From positions 2,294,001 to 2,358,000 of the forward strand of contig PZJY01000003.1 of NCBI GenBank assembly GCA_031472005.1: DNA of 64,000 nt. Reading direction: 5' to 3'. A program made the translations under genes and the position numbers. Below the pieces are notes generated by a model, which saw only the letters and a list, made by a program, of their open reading frames with translations, was not told the DNA's origin and did not search any database. This stretch comes from Tetracladium setigerum. Lineage: Eukaryota > Ascomycota > Leotiomycetes > Helotiales. This document shows positions 32,748 through 45,042 of the stretch, piece after piece. The stretch's first letter is position 1, and each line of letters starts with the position of its first letter.

Positions 32748-34886
32748 TTAGCGGTTCTGGCTTGTCCGCCTGTCAACGTCATTGACAGGTACTCCGGTAT
32801 CTGTCTCAATTGTCTCAAGACAATGAGTAGCCATCTCGGATGCAGCCAATTCCCGAGCTGGTAGTTCCGACGGAGGTCCAATTTCGGACCCCACGAGCTC
32901 AACGGGTGCTTTGGAAGGGAGGCTATCTGAATGCAACTGTGCCTTATCAACTATGGCATTAGACTCTATATCTTCGGTAGGATTCATAGCCTCAGATGCT
33001 CGGCGTTGTTTCCGCTGGCGATTGAAAAAGAACCAGCCAATTACGAGAGCCATGCCTATTATTGGGCCAACTACTGCTCCTGAAATCCATGCTTGACTTC
33101 GAGTGGGAGCTGAAGTGGCAACAGTTGGTATTGACGCTGTGTTTTTGTCAAGGGAAGTTGTTTACAGGTATAAGAGGCTTACTTTGAGGTAGAAATACGG
33201 TGGTTATCGATGTACCAGCACGTGGCGCAGGCGTAGTTGTAGTCGGGACAGTTGCAGTTGAATTTGGAGAGGTCGTTATAACAGGACAAGTACCGAGTGA
33301 GCTTTGAAGACCAACAGAGAAAACTCCACTTGTCTTTATCCCATTAGGTGTGACAAAAAGCTTCAAATCGATGTCTACCGTCGCAGTGTGATCTATCACT
33401 GCAATACCAGTACTGTTAGTCATGTTGCTAGCGAGTTCGATATTACCCTTGTTGTCACGTAGCGTTGCCGTAAGAGAGATGTTATCAATAGCCATGATAG
33501 TGAAGCTGAAGTTCTCGCCAGCTTTAGCACTATAGCTGAATGTATTTTCTCGAGTCTGAGAGAGGAGAGCTGAGGTTGTGAGCCCCGGGAACAGACTAGT
33601 AGTATTGCTAGTAGCGTCAATGCCTGTCAGACCTTGCAGAAGGACTTGTGCAATGAAGCTCTCCTGGGAGGTTGCAGAGTTGTATACTGTAAAGGTGCCA
33701 CCAGACTGAAGAATTGCGTTGAGGATGCGAGGGTCCTGATTCTCTGTGAACTCGTACGATAGAAACCCGAATGACACACGGATACCAAGCTTGCCAGCAC
33801 GAGTAATCTCATCAATGGTTCCTTGAACGCCCTCCAGACCAGAGAAATTATCGAGTCCATCCGTGAGAACGACAATACCTGTACGGTTTGCTGTAGGGTC
33901 ATTGCCAGGCTTCGAAAGTTCATTCGTAGCGACCTTAATACCCCCACCGATAAATGTGCCCGACTTGTTACTGCTAATGCCCTTAATGATTGCGATAGCA
34001 TCTGCAGGATCTCCTAATGGGTAAAGTAGATCGGGACTGTCATGGAAGCCAACAACAGTAACTAGATCAACCTTCTTGATAATGGTGTCATTGCCCTCGC
34101 TCACAAGACTTTCGTCTAGGGCCTTGCTAGCCAGGATGCGGATATTGTTTGGGTCGCTGAACGACATAGAGTTGGACTCATCAACGACAATCCCAACTTT
34201 GCGGCCGCCGTTGCTCACTCCTACTTGCTTGATGAGACTGCCAGGGACGCACGTAGGAGTGGCCCGGCGAACAACGGGGTAGTTGTCTCCGTAGGGTTTT
34301 GTAAGGGAGGGAATTGCGAAATCTAGCGATACGCCGGCCACAGCATGAAGGTTGGCATTGGGTTGAACCCTGAACAATAACCAAGGTTAGCAGATGTGAT
34401 TGACCATGCTTACGGAGATTTGACCGATCGGGTATCACAAGGGGGAAAGTCTACGTGGGTAGCACACGTGGCAGGATGCGAGTTCTGATGTTCTATAAGT
34501 AATAGGTTGAGTGGATGCAGTTCGTAGGAAAGAGAGACACACATCAAGACTACAACCGCTACCAGGGAGGCGCAATTGACCCTTTGGACGATAGGTTCCA
34601 TCATCAAAGCAGCGGGACTGTCTCGAGCAAGCCATGTTAGCAAATTGACTGTCCGATTCAATGAGAGATGAGAAGCTTTTCATACCTCGTCCGTTGTGGG
34701 TTCAAAGCAATGTGAGCTGCTTTGGCCGCACGGGATAACGCTGCCAATACACCCTTCTCGACAGGTGTTGGCTGTTTCGCAGGTTTCTGGTATCTGGGTC
34801 AAACTAACGGCACCTAGTTCAAAGGACTCTCCTGCGGAGAATCCTCTAGCAAAAAGTGCCGGTAGAAAGATGGCGATGATCTTCAT
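32748..34886 (-). CDS. Single-pass surface protein with vWA domain, 640 aa
   Basis: This is probably a plasma-membrane or wall-facing adhesion or sensor protein. Exons are 34886-34686, 34617-34543, 34484-34414, 34369-33183 and 33136-32748, total 1923 nt in frame. The signal peptide (MKIIAIFLPALFARGFSA) starts at the ATG at 34886. A cysteine-rich region follows (CETANTCREGC, SSHCFEP, CFDDGTYRPKG). The vWA domain has a complete MIDAS-type motif DESNS, a downstream GGGIKVA, and LTDGLDN. A Thr/Ser/Pro-rich stalk precedes one transmembrane helix (AVVGPIIGMALVIGWFFF). A basic stop-transfer and an acidic cytoplasmic tail of about 85 residues come last. The layout resembles fungal wall-stress sensors with a vWA head instead of a WSC head. 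No frame breaks. Confidence 0.82.
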
Positions 34887-36712
34887 CTTGCTCAGCGGGC
34901 AAAGAGATCTCGTATCCAAACTCGGCTAGTCAAGGATGCAGCTGGGCTACAATTGCCCCTTCATATTGAGTCACACTGTGACGATTTGAGAAAGAAAGCT
35001 TTTGAGGAATACCGTTTTTCCAAATTTGCCGCCCAGTTTAGTTTGTGGGGAGAAGGAGCTTTATGTGGTAAAAACCTTCGGCGATGTTGAGGGTGTGCAT
35101 TTTAAGGTTGATTTCGAAGGGCTGAGAACGCCAGTAACACGCCATGAAAGCCATTCCAAACCCCCGTCCAGTAATGTGTTGAAACCTCAGCCTCAATCGC
35201 AAACTTAGAGCTCCTTTGAAGCTGTGATGGCGAATCCTCACGGGAAATTCCCACCAGTCACGTAGGGATGGCGGGTTGCTGAAGCCTGCTTACGAAGGTT
35301 TGAAAACCGACAATTTCTACATTTCAGCAGGAACACCAAAATCGCTACATTTTCAAAGTCCCCCTACTTCTTCAATCTCTCTTCAAAACTGTGATTCCAA
35401 CTAAATGCAATAGCAAAGAAGCCAAAGTTTTATTATTTTTAAATTTTAGCAGATTTAAATTTGTTGAGAAATACAGAGATCATCTTCATTTGCTGGATAG
35501 CGCAATGGAGTCAGTATACTTGTCTCTTGAACTATAATCGAACTGAGTTTAGCGACGATGGCTAGGACAGATTAGTGAGGTTTATTAGTGTGAGGGGAGG
35601 TTGGCCAGATCGACCTGATGCTCGTGCAGGTGGGTGGGAAGAACTTCCTATAGTATCAAGTGAGCAATGGCAGGTAGAGCAGGGAGCTCAATTTTTTGAG
35701 GGTATCGTCCCGAGCAGGTGACTAGTGCCAACTGCTTCCGATTGGCTTTCACAGCTATAATTCCGTAGTTAGTACCCCTCTTATATGTAATATAAATCTT
35801 TCGAAATGTTAGCATGTGCAGCCTACGTTAAGCATGAGGTGGATATATCTCGGCAAATTTCCATCACGGGCTTCGATGTCTTCGGGAGCAGCTGATGGAC
35901 TGGTGCCTTCAAACGCTGCTTGACAGTCTACATCGCCGAGATCCATTATTGGTTTCATTAACTTAGCACTAATAAGTAACCACTCGGCTTCTGCAACAAT
36001 TTAATGTTGCCAAATATGTAGCAAGAGTACCATGCTCGATAAGCCCGGGAAGGAACATGTCGTTTCCAAGTGCTTAGTTTTCTCGATAATATCACACTAC
36101 ATCCGTACCTGCATGTTCTCACAACCTACCTCCCATGCATTGCTCACTCCTTCATTTTCGCTTTGCATTTACTATCTACATCTACATCCTTGCATTGGTA
36201 CTCTGCAGAATCCTATTAATATACAATAGTTAGCTCTCAATGTTTCCCAACAATCACCTCTAAACTCCACAGTGATTTTCAAGCATGAATTTTCGACCTT
36301 CTCAAGTCAGCTTCGTTGGCAAAAGAACCTTGATGCCTACCCAATTGCAGGTAAAGGCTGCGTTGTTGCCCTTCTTGGACGCGTCTTTGATGTGACAGTG
36401 AGTCCATGATGCGTTGTTGGACTTGGATTTGGACATTTCGTTGATGCTGTAATGTGTGAGGAGTGCGAGTGCCATGCAATAGAATTATACACAGAACGGG
36501 CTATAGCATACATAACAATCTGTCAGCCTGGGTGCTATGAGCCCAGCAGTTCTCAAGTATTTCTTCCGAATATTCGGATAGCAGACGAAGGCAACACGAC
36601 TCAACTGATTACCTTATTCCTAAAGCAATTGCCTCTAGTAAAAGAAAAAAGACCCTCCATCTCTATTGTATTTGTTCGTCTATATTCGTAAAACATTCGT
36701 CAATCAATCAAC
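34887..36712. other. Gene-poor region, 1.8 kb
   Basis: Promoter of the vWA gene and the 3' side of the MFS gene. A short minus-strand frame ending near 36300 (from 36471, MALALLTHYS) contains two cysteines but lacks a signal or any family likeness. Nothing else is supported. Confidence 0.45.
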
Positions 36713-38950
36713 TCATCTAGTTCGCGTCCGCCCTCGTTCCAAAGACCCTACTCTAGAAGACCTTACACTCCCTCCCCCACTTCCACCACCTCCCGCAATC
36801 GACGCCTGAAACTCTGCCTCAGCCTCCCTATCGCCATCCAGATAAATCTCATGCCCATCCCCCTCTCTCACCCAGAGACTTGCCACACAATTCACCACAG
36901 CCAACGCACTCAGACCCCACCAGACAGCACCAACTACACCATGGCGTAGACCTGCTCCGTAAAGCGCACCTCCAACCGTCGGACCAATTGCCCTCCCTGC
37001 ACTCGAGAGGCTTTGGCCGATTCCGTGCATGGTTCCTAGGACAGAAGGATGGGGGGATGCGTTGTTGACGAGGATCGTGGTGGCGGGAAGAGCAAAGGTG
37101 CGGCCGGTCACTTGAATGAACAGAACGAAACAAAGCGATATCCAGACTAGAATACCGTCCTTTTTAGAGGGCGGAGGTGTCTGGGAAGGGACGATGGAGA
37201 GGTATGGTACAAGTATGTATGCCACAGGGAAGCAGTAAAGAAAGACACGCCAGGATTTGACGGTTCCAAATCGTGCGTTGACCATCGGGTAGATCAAAAG
37301 CTGCACTGTTGACAAATTAGTATTTGACGTGTTTTTCAGGGACGAAAGGGGGATTAAGAAGTGTTGTTGTTGAAGTTGAGATGTATCTCCAAAGTTCGAC
37401 AACCAAAAAAAAGAGATGAGACAAATTGTACATACTAGCTATACCAATAATTCCAAGAATGGCCATGGCGAACCCTACATCGCGAGGAGGCATGCCCAAG
37501 CCGCCTGTAAAAATGAATGGAAGGCGCTGTTTGAATTTCGGTGGATTTGGATGCTTGGGATCCGCCACAGGAGTTGACAGAAAGACGAACCAGAGACTAT
37601 TGAAAGTCCCAAGATGGGTCGCTAGGAGAAGATGCGCGAAAAGCGTGCACACAACATTGTAGGTGAAAATGCGACGAAAGGGAAGCTTTTGCTTCCATCT
37701 CGGTACGGCTTTTCTCCTTTCTTGTTTAAAAGTCGGAGAAGATGGTTGAAACATCTCGACATCGTCTTCAAATGGATTTTGAGAGCTTTCGTCGCTTGAT
37801 ACTGGCGCGTAAGAATGCGAGTATTCAGAGGACCTCCGCCGTGAGAAAAGTTGAGCTATTTTCCGTCCACATTTTGATCCCAAATCTTCTTTGTGTCGTA
37901 GGGTATCCAGTGTTTCATTCAATCCAAAAAAGACACCCAAGGTTGCAGCGAACAATAAACCGGCGCTGACGATATTTGGAAGTGCATAAGGGTATCGTTT
38001 CATCCACTGTATACTTCCAAAAACAGATGGGTAGCTTCCAGCTGGATCAGCGAGAAGTCCTCCCATTATAGGGCCGAGTATAACGCCAATATTGAAGCAT
38101 ATCGGGAAAAGGAGAAACGCCCGTGATTGATATCTGCAACATCAAGTCAGTGAGAAATTCAACATTGGAAGAATCACAACCCACTTCTTTTCCTGTACTA
38201 TTTCTGATATCATTGTTCTCATGACTCCAATATTGCCATTCAACGCCCCTCCAATGGTCCTCGATAGTACGGCTTGCCAGAATGTCTTTGAGAAGCCGAA
38301 ACCTAGGACGGAGAGCACTGTTACACGAGATCAGTAAATCATCACATTTGATATTCCAAACCACATAAACTAACTCGTGCCAAACAATCCAATCAATATC
38401 ACCAACTTCCTGCCTCCCTTCTCCGAATCCGATAATCGACCCCACGCCATCGCAGTCAAGAACTGTGCTCCAGTGAAACAACTCGCCAGCACACCGGCCT
38501 GAGTCGCAATGACAGAGTCGGGAAGTTTCTCGTCCATCCATTTCAATTGGTAAAACATATAACTCTAACAAACAGGAAGCTTCGAATTAGCACCAAAATC
38601 AATACCACAGTATCGCTCGCCTAGGATTGTTGCGGAAACATGTGGTACAGCACAGGACATACCTGCAAAGAAGTCTGCACCAGAGGTTCCGACAATCGAC
38701 TTAACGTCAAAAGAATCAATTGCCCCCTAGCTGGCAAAGAACTCCAAGTAACGTTGTCCTTGTTCGAGTTCGACTTCGACTTCGACTTCTTCTGTTCCTC
38801 TAAGGCTCCAGCCGCCCCTTCCTCTCCCTCCAGCAGCCTCTCCCCCACCTCTCCAGCCCCCTCTGATCTCTCTAACCTTCGTCTCCCATTGTTATAGTAT
38901 TTTGCAGACTCGTTCGGTGCCTGGTTATTGTTCGCGTTCTTGTCATTCAT
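36713..38950 (-). CDS. MFS transporter, ZIF-like/general substrate type, 633 aa
   Basis: A major-facilitator membrane transporter. Exons are 38950-38663, 38564-38375, 38317-38185, 38133-37436 and 37305-36713, joined by introns of 51-130 nt. The total is 1902 nt with no break. The first 75 residues are hydrophilic and charged. Helix 1-2 surroundings read ASCFTGAQFLTAMAWGRLSDSEKGGRK, with G-x-x-x-D-x-x-G-R-K, the MFS loop 2-3 motif. SRTIGGALNGNIGVMRTM and PICFNIGVILGPIMGGLLADP are helix 4-5 motifs. A long acidic central loop (SSDESSQNPFEDD) divides the halves. IGQSLSSAGRAIGPTVGGALY marks helix 11. The family resembles yeast YCR023C and plant zinc-induced-facilitator-like carriers. The substrate is unknown. 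Confidence 0.88.
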
Positions 38951-39655
38951 CGGCTTTGATCCAGCTCCTGTGATGTGTATAGGAAGGAAGGCGTCGTCAT
39001 GGTTTAGTTTCGGGCGGCAAAAAATGTGGTGATTGATGAGGCAGGCCGCTTGCGCTTGAGCCTCGTTGGAAGGGACGAGTAGAGTGGGGGATGGGAAGGG
39101 GAAAATCTTGGCTGTGGGGATTTGTTATGATCGGCATTGCCTCCTTCCAGTATTTGAAGTGCAAAATAATGATTTGATGCCTGAGTGGCAATTATGATAT
39201 TCTCTCAAAGAACATCATCTGAGTTACAATATAGAGAATGCATCCTAACTTTCAAAAGTTTCCCTTCAAACTCCCTTTACAAAAATTTTCGGAGACGACC
39301 TGAAACCTGCAAGAAAAAGCTTCATTCGCAGATATTAAGCTTAAAAATAAGACCCTGGCAGCTACGATGTGCAACAAAAGGTCAAATCCGTAGCTGTTCG
39401 TAGCAGGAAGATATTTCGAAAAGTTGCACAGAAATGTTTGAAACCATCTCATTTACTCTTTCAGGTTCTTTCTTACGTTCATTAAACACCAGATGATGCC
39501 CGTTTTCCCATCCTCTTTTATGTATTTCCAACCCAGCCTATGCTACCTATGCAATGACACCCAAAACCAAAATCCCCTCAAAAATGTAAAATCAAATCAA
39601 CACCAAGATAAAGAAGAAAACTATCGCAAATGGGGTATACGACCAAAATCCAACA
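38951..39655. other. Gene-free stretch, 705 bases
   Basis: 5' side of the MFS gene and 3' side of the coiled-coil gene. Nothing recognisable is seen. Confidence 0.5.
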
Positions 39656-40143
39656 CTAACGATCAATGCTAATGCCCAATCCCTCCTTCTCCGCCCTCTC
39701 CAACCGTTCCAACCTCTCCAACCGTTCCAACCTCTCCAACCGTTCCAACCTCTCCAACCGTTCCAACCTCTCCAAATTCTCCAACCTTTCCAACTCCTTC
39801 AGCCGCTTCCAGGCCCTCTCCCTCACCACATCAACGTCAATCTTCTCCGGAAAATCGCCAAACTCAATAATCTGTCCGCCCATCTTCACTCCTCCACTAC
39901 TACTTCTTGACATCTCCTCTCCGCCCTCGACACCCGCCGCTGCTGCTGTTGCAGGCATTGGAGAAGTAGGGTAAGGCGTGGAATTTGGTGCCTGCAAGGG
40001 TGGTATAGGTGACGGGAAGTTTGTCGAGATGTTGGAATTTGGGGGACGGCGGGGATGTAGGGGGAGTGTGGATATGTTGAGCTGTTGCCGCTAGTAAATG
40101 TATACGAGGGTGCGAATGAGGGGGCAGTAGGGTTGAAGGCCAT
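39656..40143 (-). CDS. Coiled-coil protein with LER tandem repeat, one frame break
   Basis: I do not recognise a family. The ATG at 40143 starts MAFNPTAPSFAPSYTFTSG, then a Pro/Ser-rich segment. Near 40047 a five-C run lacks one base: SPYIPAVP continues as NSNISTNFPSPIPPLQ only in the next frame. With it the length is 489 nt. The middle reads GVKMGGQIIEFGDFPEKIDVDVV, which looks like a folded or binding segment. It is followed by RERAWKRLKELERLENLER and a run of nine LER triplets, a charged single helix. The 18-bp DNA repeat behind these triplets can change length easily. Short open composition on both sides of the break supports a real gene. Confidence 0.5.
39697..39775 (-). repeat. 18-bp tandem repeat coding (LERLER)n
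   Basis: The plus strand shows about four copies of CTCCAACCGTTCCAAC-type units with an 18-base period, then degenerate copies to about 39800. The array encodes Leu-Glu-Arg triplets in the minus-strand gene. Confidence 0.85.
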
Positions 40144-40329
40144 TTTGCCTTTTGTTTTTGTGCTGGTTTTCCTGTTAGTCAAAACAAAAATTTGGATACT
40201 GCAGCATGGATCAGGACATCATGCTTCGTAAATGTACTTACTCATCCAAAGAGAGTGAAGTATGGTTCCACTCTTCTAGTCTCTCAATCAAGGCACTCCT
40301 TGCATATTCCAATCTCGGACTTTTCTTTA

Positions 40330-43300
40330 TCAACCCCCTCCACCTTCCCCAACATTTGGACTACCACTAAGAAACGCCTGGTTTAGACTATCCCTCTCCC
40401 ATTCCTTGCTTGTCAACCGTGGGCTTCCGCTGTCTTGCTGATCACCATGCAATCTCAAGCGTTCGTAAATCTGATAACTAGTAGGTTGAATCCTCGGACT
40501 AAACATAGGTAGATGAGGCGGAGGTTCTGTCTCTGCTATACTTGGTCTTCTCCTTGTGCCACCTTTTGCATCTGTATGGTCTGAATGTGTGGATTGTCCG
40601 GATGGATCCCGGGACATTGGTTGAGAAGAATATCCGCCATTCATGTGTGTGTTGCTAAGAGAGGTGAACTCCGGATGACCAGGATAGTAGGTACTATTGT
40701 TGCTGATTGTAGAAAGAGGGTGTGGATGGGTTGAGCGAATGTCGGGGAATGAAAGTGAGAGAAAGGGGGGGCTATGGGATAAGCTGTTGTGCTCCGATTT
40801 ACTTGGTGATGATTGTGGGTGGGGAATACCTCTTGGTGAGGAGGTCGATGAGTCCGTTGCGCGGAGAGGTAAAGTCTCGATAATTGGCCCACCTTCGAGA
40901 CGAGGATAGATGGTTGAGGGATAAGGATTCAAATTTGTGCTTGAAGTTTTGCCTTTTCTCCCACTTGCTTCGGAAACATTGGGGAATGGAAATGTCCCAG
41001 TTTTCATTGGGAAAGGGCCTCCTGTCGGAGTAAGAGGGTAAGGTGGTTTTGGAGTGAATCCTCCTTGACTCAAAATTGGCGAGTTTTTGGAATGATCAAT
41101 AGGAAACTTCTGTAGGCTCTCGATAGCCGAACTCGATGGTCTGTCCAAACTTGTTTGACTTTCGCTTGAGCTCTGGATTATGGTAGCATCAGCTGTTCCT
41201 GGCCGTGAAGTAGAAGAGGTTGTAGAGTCCTTCCATCCTAGAATCGTATCCTTTGTCGATCCCGCAACAGCTGCTGCATAAGACGAAAGACCCGTCAGCA
41301 TCCTCGGCCGCTGGAGCGGAGAAGCTCTACGATCTTGAATCATCCCACCTCCCCTTGCTGGCGGTGGACTATTCTTCGAGATATGTGCAAGAGATACTTC
41401 AGCATTTGAATGCCCTGAGATGGTTGCTACCCGACCACGAGGTTTTTCGGTAGCTGATACAGGCGGAAAGAAACCAAGTACGTTTTCTTTTGTTAGGCGA
41501 GGATCGGCTGTAGTAACTGCTCTGTAAGCACCAGCGCTATCACGATAACGTTGCCTTTCCATCGCACGAACTGCACGATGCAGAGGGGAAGCGGTTGTCT
41601 TTGATGCTCTACGGCGTGGTCGAACGATATTCCATCCATCAGCTGGAGCCTTGACGGTCATTTGCGAGGGTTGTAGAGTCATTGCTGTCCCTGCAGCGCT
41701 TTCTCGATCGCTGTCATATCCCGCATCTTCCTTTATCTCGAGCGGGAAATTCTGCCTGTATATCTCATCGAGAAGATGCTGATCAAATGTCCCCGCATCT
41801 TCATTGTTATGACGCGGAAAACTCTGTCGATATATCTCGTCAAGAAGATGTTGGTTGAACACCCCTTCTTGTGTCATGACCGTAGGTGATTCATATTGAC
41901 CATGCTCAATTTCTAGTCCCCATGTTGAAACCTTACTTGGATTGCGACTAGCACTTTCCGGAGATCCGGAGTCAGTGTCCGAAGAACTGCTTGAGCGATC
42001 AAAGATGGATGTCTGAAAGACATCAGGCCTGCCCACTGCAATAACATGACTTGACTCGGGTGTTCGTGTTTCGATTTCCTCTTTGATTCCGCTCAATCTA
42101 CTCTCCAGCGATTCGTGTGCAGCATTCAATATTGTCTTCTCATCATCTTTCAGGTGTTTGGAGAGGAGTTTCAGGAGATGTTCTCGAATTTTCAATCCGT
42201 GGATCTCATACAAGCGATAGTCGGAGATCAATCCTGCACTTGCTTTCCTGTGTAGTTTTAGCCGCATGTCAGGAGAATTCGCCACAATGGCATGAGAGAT
42301 TGTGCATACCTCGTAATTTTCTCATGAGCCTTGTCGTAACTACAACAAAAGAGCCTAACAGCATGATCCAACCAGATGGGCGCCGATCCCTGCGCCGCCA
42401 GCGTGTCTACAAAGAAGCCTTGCACAACAGCATGCATACGGATAACATCCACATTTTCGGCTAACATATTTCTACTGTCCCTCGAGCTTTGCGAAGAATG
42501 CATGCTAGTACTGTCCTGTTCATTGCGATCGATAAGTGCAAAGGTGTTGAGCATTTTGAAGGTGTTGTTGAGTGATTTGCCGGAAATGGGTTCGAATGCT
42601 TTCACAGGAACATGATATGGAGAATCGAGAGCTTTCAGACCAAGCGTTATCATCTCGACGGGTATGTGTTGGCTAAAAAAACAGAGAATATAGATCAGAT
42701 TAAGGGTTTCGCTTGCGCCGAGGACGTGAAGTTGGTTCATAACATCTTTGTATGTTCCCAATCCCCTTAGATGGGGCTCGTTGGCGTAGTTTCGTGCGAA
42801 TCTGGCGAGAAGCTCTTCGGTACTTTTGAGGCGCTGGGCGACAGCGTGAATGACTACTGGTAGGAAGCCCATAGATTGCACCAATTCCATGGAATGCCTC
42901 AGGTCGTCGGAGGAGAATGGCTCTTTCTTGTCCAGTTCCAGCAATAGCAAGCGTTGTGCTTCTCGAGCTGAGAGTAAGGGCAACTTGATAACTTGCGGGT
43001 TCATGAATAAATAGTTCCCACTGACAGATTTCTCCGTCGAAGTGTAGATCAATCCTGTATCAACGCTATCCGGGATGAACTTTCGGAGTTCATTCGTCTC
43101 ATTGAAATGAATCCCGTCAAGAACCATCAGCCATCCCCTTCGGTGATTGAACCAACGACGCACAGCACGGATATATCGATCGGAATCCTGCTCCACGGCA
43201 CCTGGATCGTCGCCATCCTCCAAATCCTTCAACACTGCTTTCCTTGCAACTTCCCAGAATCCCGCTGCAAGTTCCGCGGTACTTTTGGCCCGAAGCCAGA

Positions 43301-43607
43301 AAATGCCGCCAGGATATTTCGCTTTATAAGTGTACACATACTCTCTTGCCAAATGACTCTTCCCTCCCCCAGGCATTGATTGGATCAGTACGGCAGAGGT
43401 ACCTTCTGCCCTCCTCCTCTTATCGAAGAGCATCTTGTGCAACTCGGCTAGTTCGGCTTGGCGTCCTACAAACAGAGAATTTGGGCGAAACCCAGAAGGC
43501 TTGATAAAATATTGTTCTGGCGGTTCGGCGGGGTGAATTGGGATGGAAGAATCAGGAGATGGTTCAATGGAAACAACGGGTGCAACCATGGTGGTTGAAT
43601 TACTCAT
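40330..43607 (-). CDS. NB-ARC STAND protein with long disordered C-terminus, 1071 aa
   Basis: A NOD-like, signal-transducing ATPase of the fungal non-self recognition class. Exons 43607-42310 and 42247-40330 (62-nt intron) give 3216 nt. The first in-frame ATG is MSNSTTMVAP. GFRPNSLFVGRQAEL marks the NB-ARC entry. The P-loop is PGGGKSHLA (one residue off the usual GxGGxGKT/S), and GWLMVLDGIHFNE is Walker B. GLIYTSTEKS resembles the RNBS-B/sensor region, and PLLSAREAQRLLL plus GFLPVVIHAVAQRL resemble the GLPLA region. A helical segment follows, then about 500 residues rich in Ser, Pro and Thr with no repeats. The alpha/beta-hydrolase gene ends only 123 bases upstream on the same strand. The pair is likely one LipA/NB-ARC receptor or two neighbouring halves. 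Confidence 0.78.
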
Positions 43608-43730
43608 TGAATTTGCGTTTGAGGGAGCTACAACAAACACACCACAAGGGATACATCAGCCCTGTTCCTTCAAAAATAACAACAAAAATGAAATCAAGAG
43701 TATAAACATAAGGAAATCGTCATTTTATAT

Positions 43731-45042
43731 TCAACGTCTTATAAATACTGGCTCTTCCTCCAGTACTTCTTCGACCTCGAATGGAGAGTGTCTTCTTGGT
43801 GGTGCGGCTTCGACCAAACCAGGTTGAATGTAGGAATAGTGCTGTGGCTCGGGTACTGATTGCGTACTGTATACACTTGATGGTCCCTGAGGATTTGTTG
43901 GCTAGAGAGAAGCTGTTAGCAATGAAGTCTAACCACAGTTCAAATCGTTGGGAAAAACTCACATATGCACCCAAAAGCTCGGCAGCAAGTGCCTGTCTAG
44001 CCTGCCATCTCTGCCTTCTCTCATTCTCCCATCTCGCCTGAATAATTGGCCTGCACTCCTGAACCCATGCCTTGAGCGTGGTAGAAACATTCATGTAGCC
44101 TGGTGAGTTCTTGCTGTCAAACTTGCACATCCCAGAATGTGTAGCTTCGATGCCGAAATACTGTACATCCGGTAACAAGGGAGCAGCTGAATCTTTGTCG
44201 ACCACAAAAGCTTTCGAGCCCTTTATGTCCGTAGGCGCTGCTTCGTGGACCATGCAGATTTTGAACTTTTGGTAGATATCTAAGAAGTGAAGGTTGATGT
44301 TTTGTAAAGTCTCGTTATTGGATTGTAGCGTTTTCACAAGCTGCGACTCCGAGTGCATGATTTTCTTCGGCACAAGGGCAGAAACCATGCCTTGAAGAAT
44401 GATTCCCCATTTGGCTGGGTCGGCTCCATTGTGAGGCGTTCCAAGGAATATAATGCCATATGTGGAGACGAATATAGATCGGTTGTCGTCCGCATTCTTG
44501 CTTGTCAAGTCATTTGATAATTCGAGTGCTCGTTTGACCAGTATTCCTCCTAAACTATGTGCAACGAATATAATGGGATGGTCTTCGACTTCTTCGCTTT
44601 TTCTTTCGAGGGCGAGGTTGGCGATGAAGGTTTGCGCATGGTGATGGATCATGTCGGAGCTAAGAAAGGTTAGTCCTGTGACGCTGCTCGTAGCTTTATA
44701 AGGACAATATGTTGTGTTCCCACACAACAGAAAAGTGTTTATATACCTTGCACTCTTGCTGCTCCCAAATGTATACACGTCCGCGTTGTACCCATACACC
44801 AATATCCTTGCTTGCGCGCTTTTCAAGCTGACTGGCAGAAGTTCAGTTGGCCAAAACGTGCCATGTTCTTTGCTTCGCCATGTCGTAGAGGGCGATCCGT
44901 TTAGACCGTGGACAAAAACAATGTCAACTTTCGCATCTGGATGGCAGTAGACTTCGGTGATCTCAAATCGTTTGATTTCGTCCAGGTTGATTGCTGTGCC
45001 CTGAAAGTTTGCCATGTCAGCTTCCGCAACTACCCCACACAT
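43731..45042 (-). CDS. Alpha/beta-hydrolase (LipA/SesB-like), 387 aa
   Basis: Serine hydrolase fold of the kind found as the N-terminal effector of fungal NLR proteins. Exons 45042-44747, 44659-43963 and 43901-43731 (introns 87 and 61 nt) total 1164 nt in frame. The oxyanion-side motif is FVHGLNGSPSTTW. YGYNADVYTFGSSKSA spans the first intron junction. The nucleophile elbow is AHSLGG, followed by FLGTPHNG. A late His (GIEATHSGMCKF) is a likely catalytic residue. The end, after EPQHYSYIQPG, is acidic (EVEEVLEEEPVFIRR). Because the NB-ARC gene follows on the same strand after 123 bases with no obvious promoter, a single transcript or an undetected intron joining the two is possible. I found no splice pair that keeps frame. 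Confidence 0.82.
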
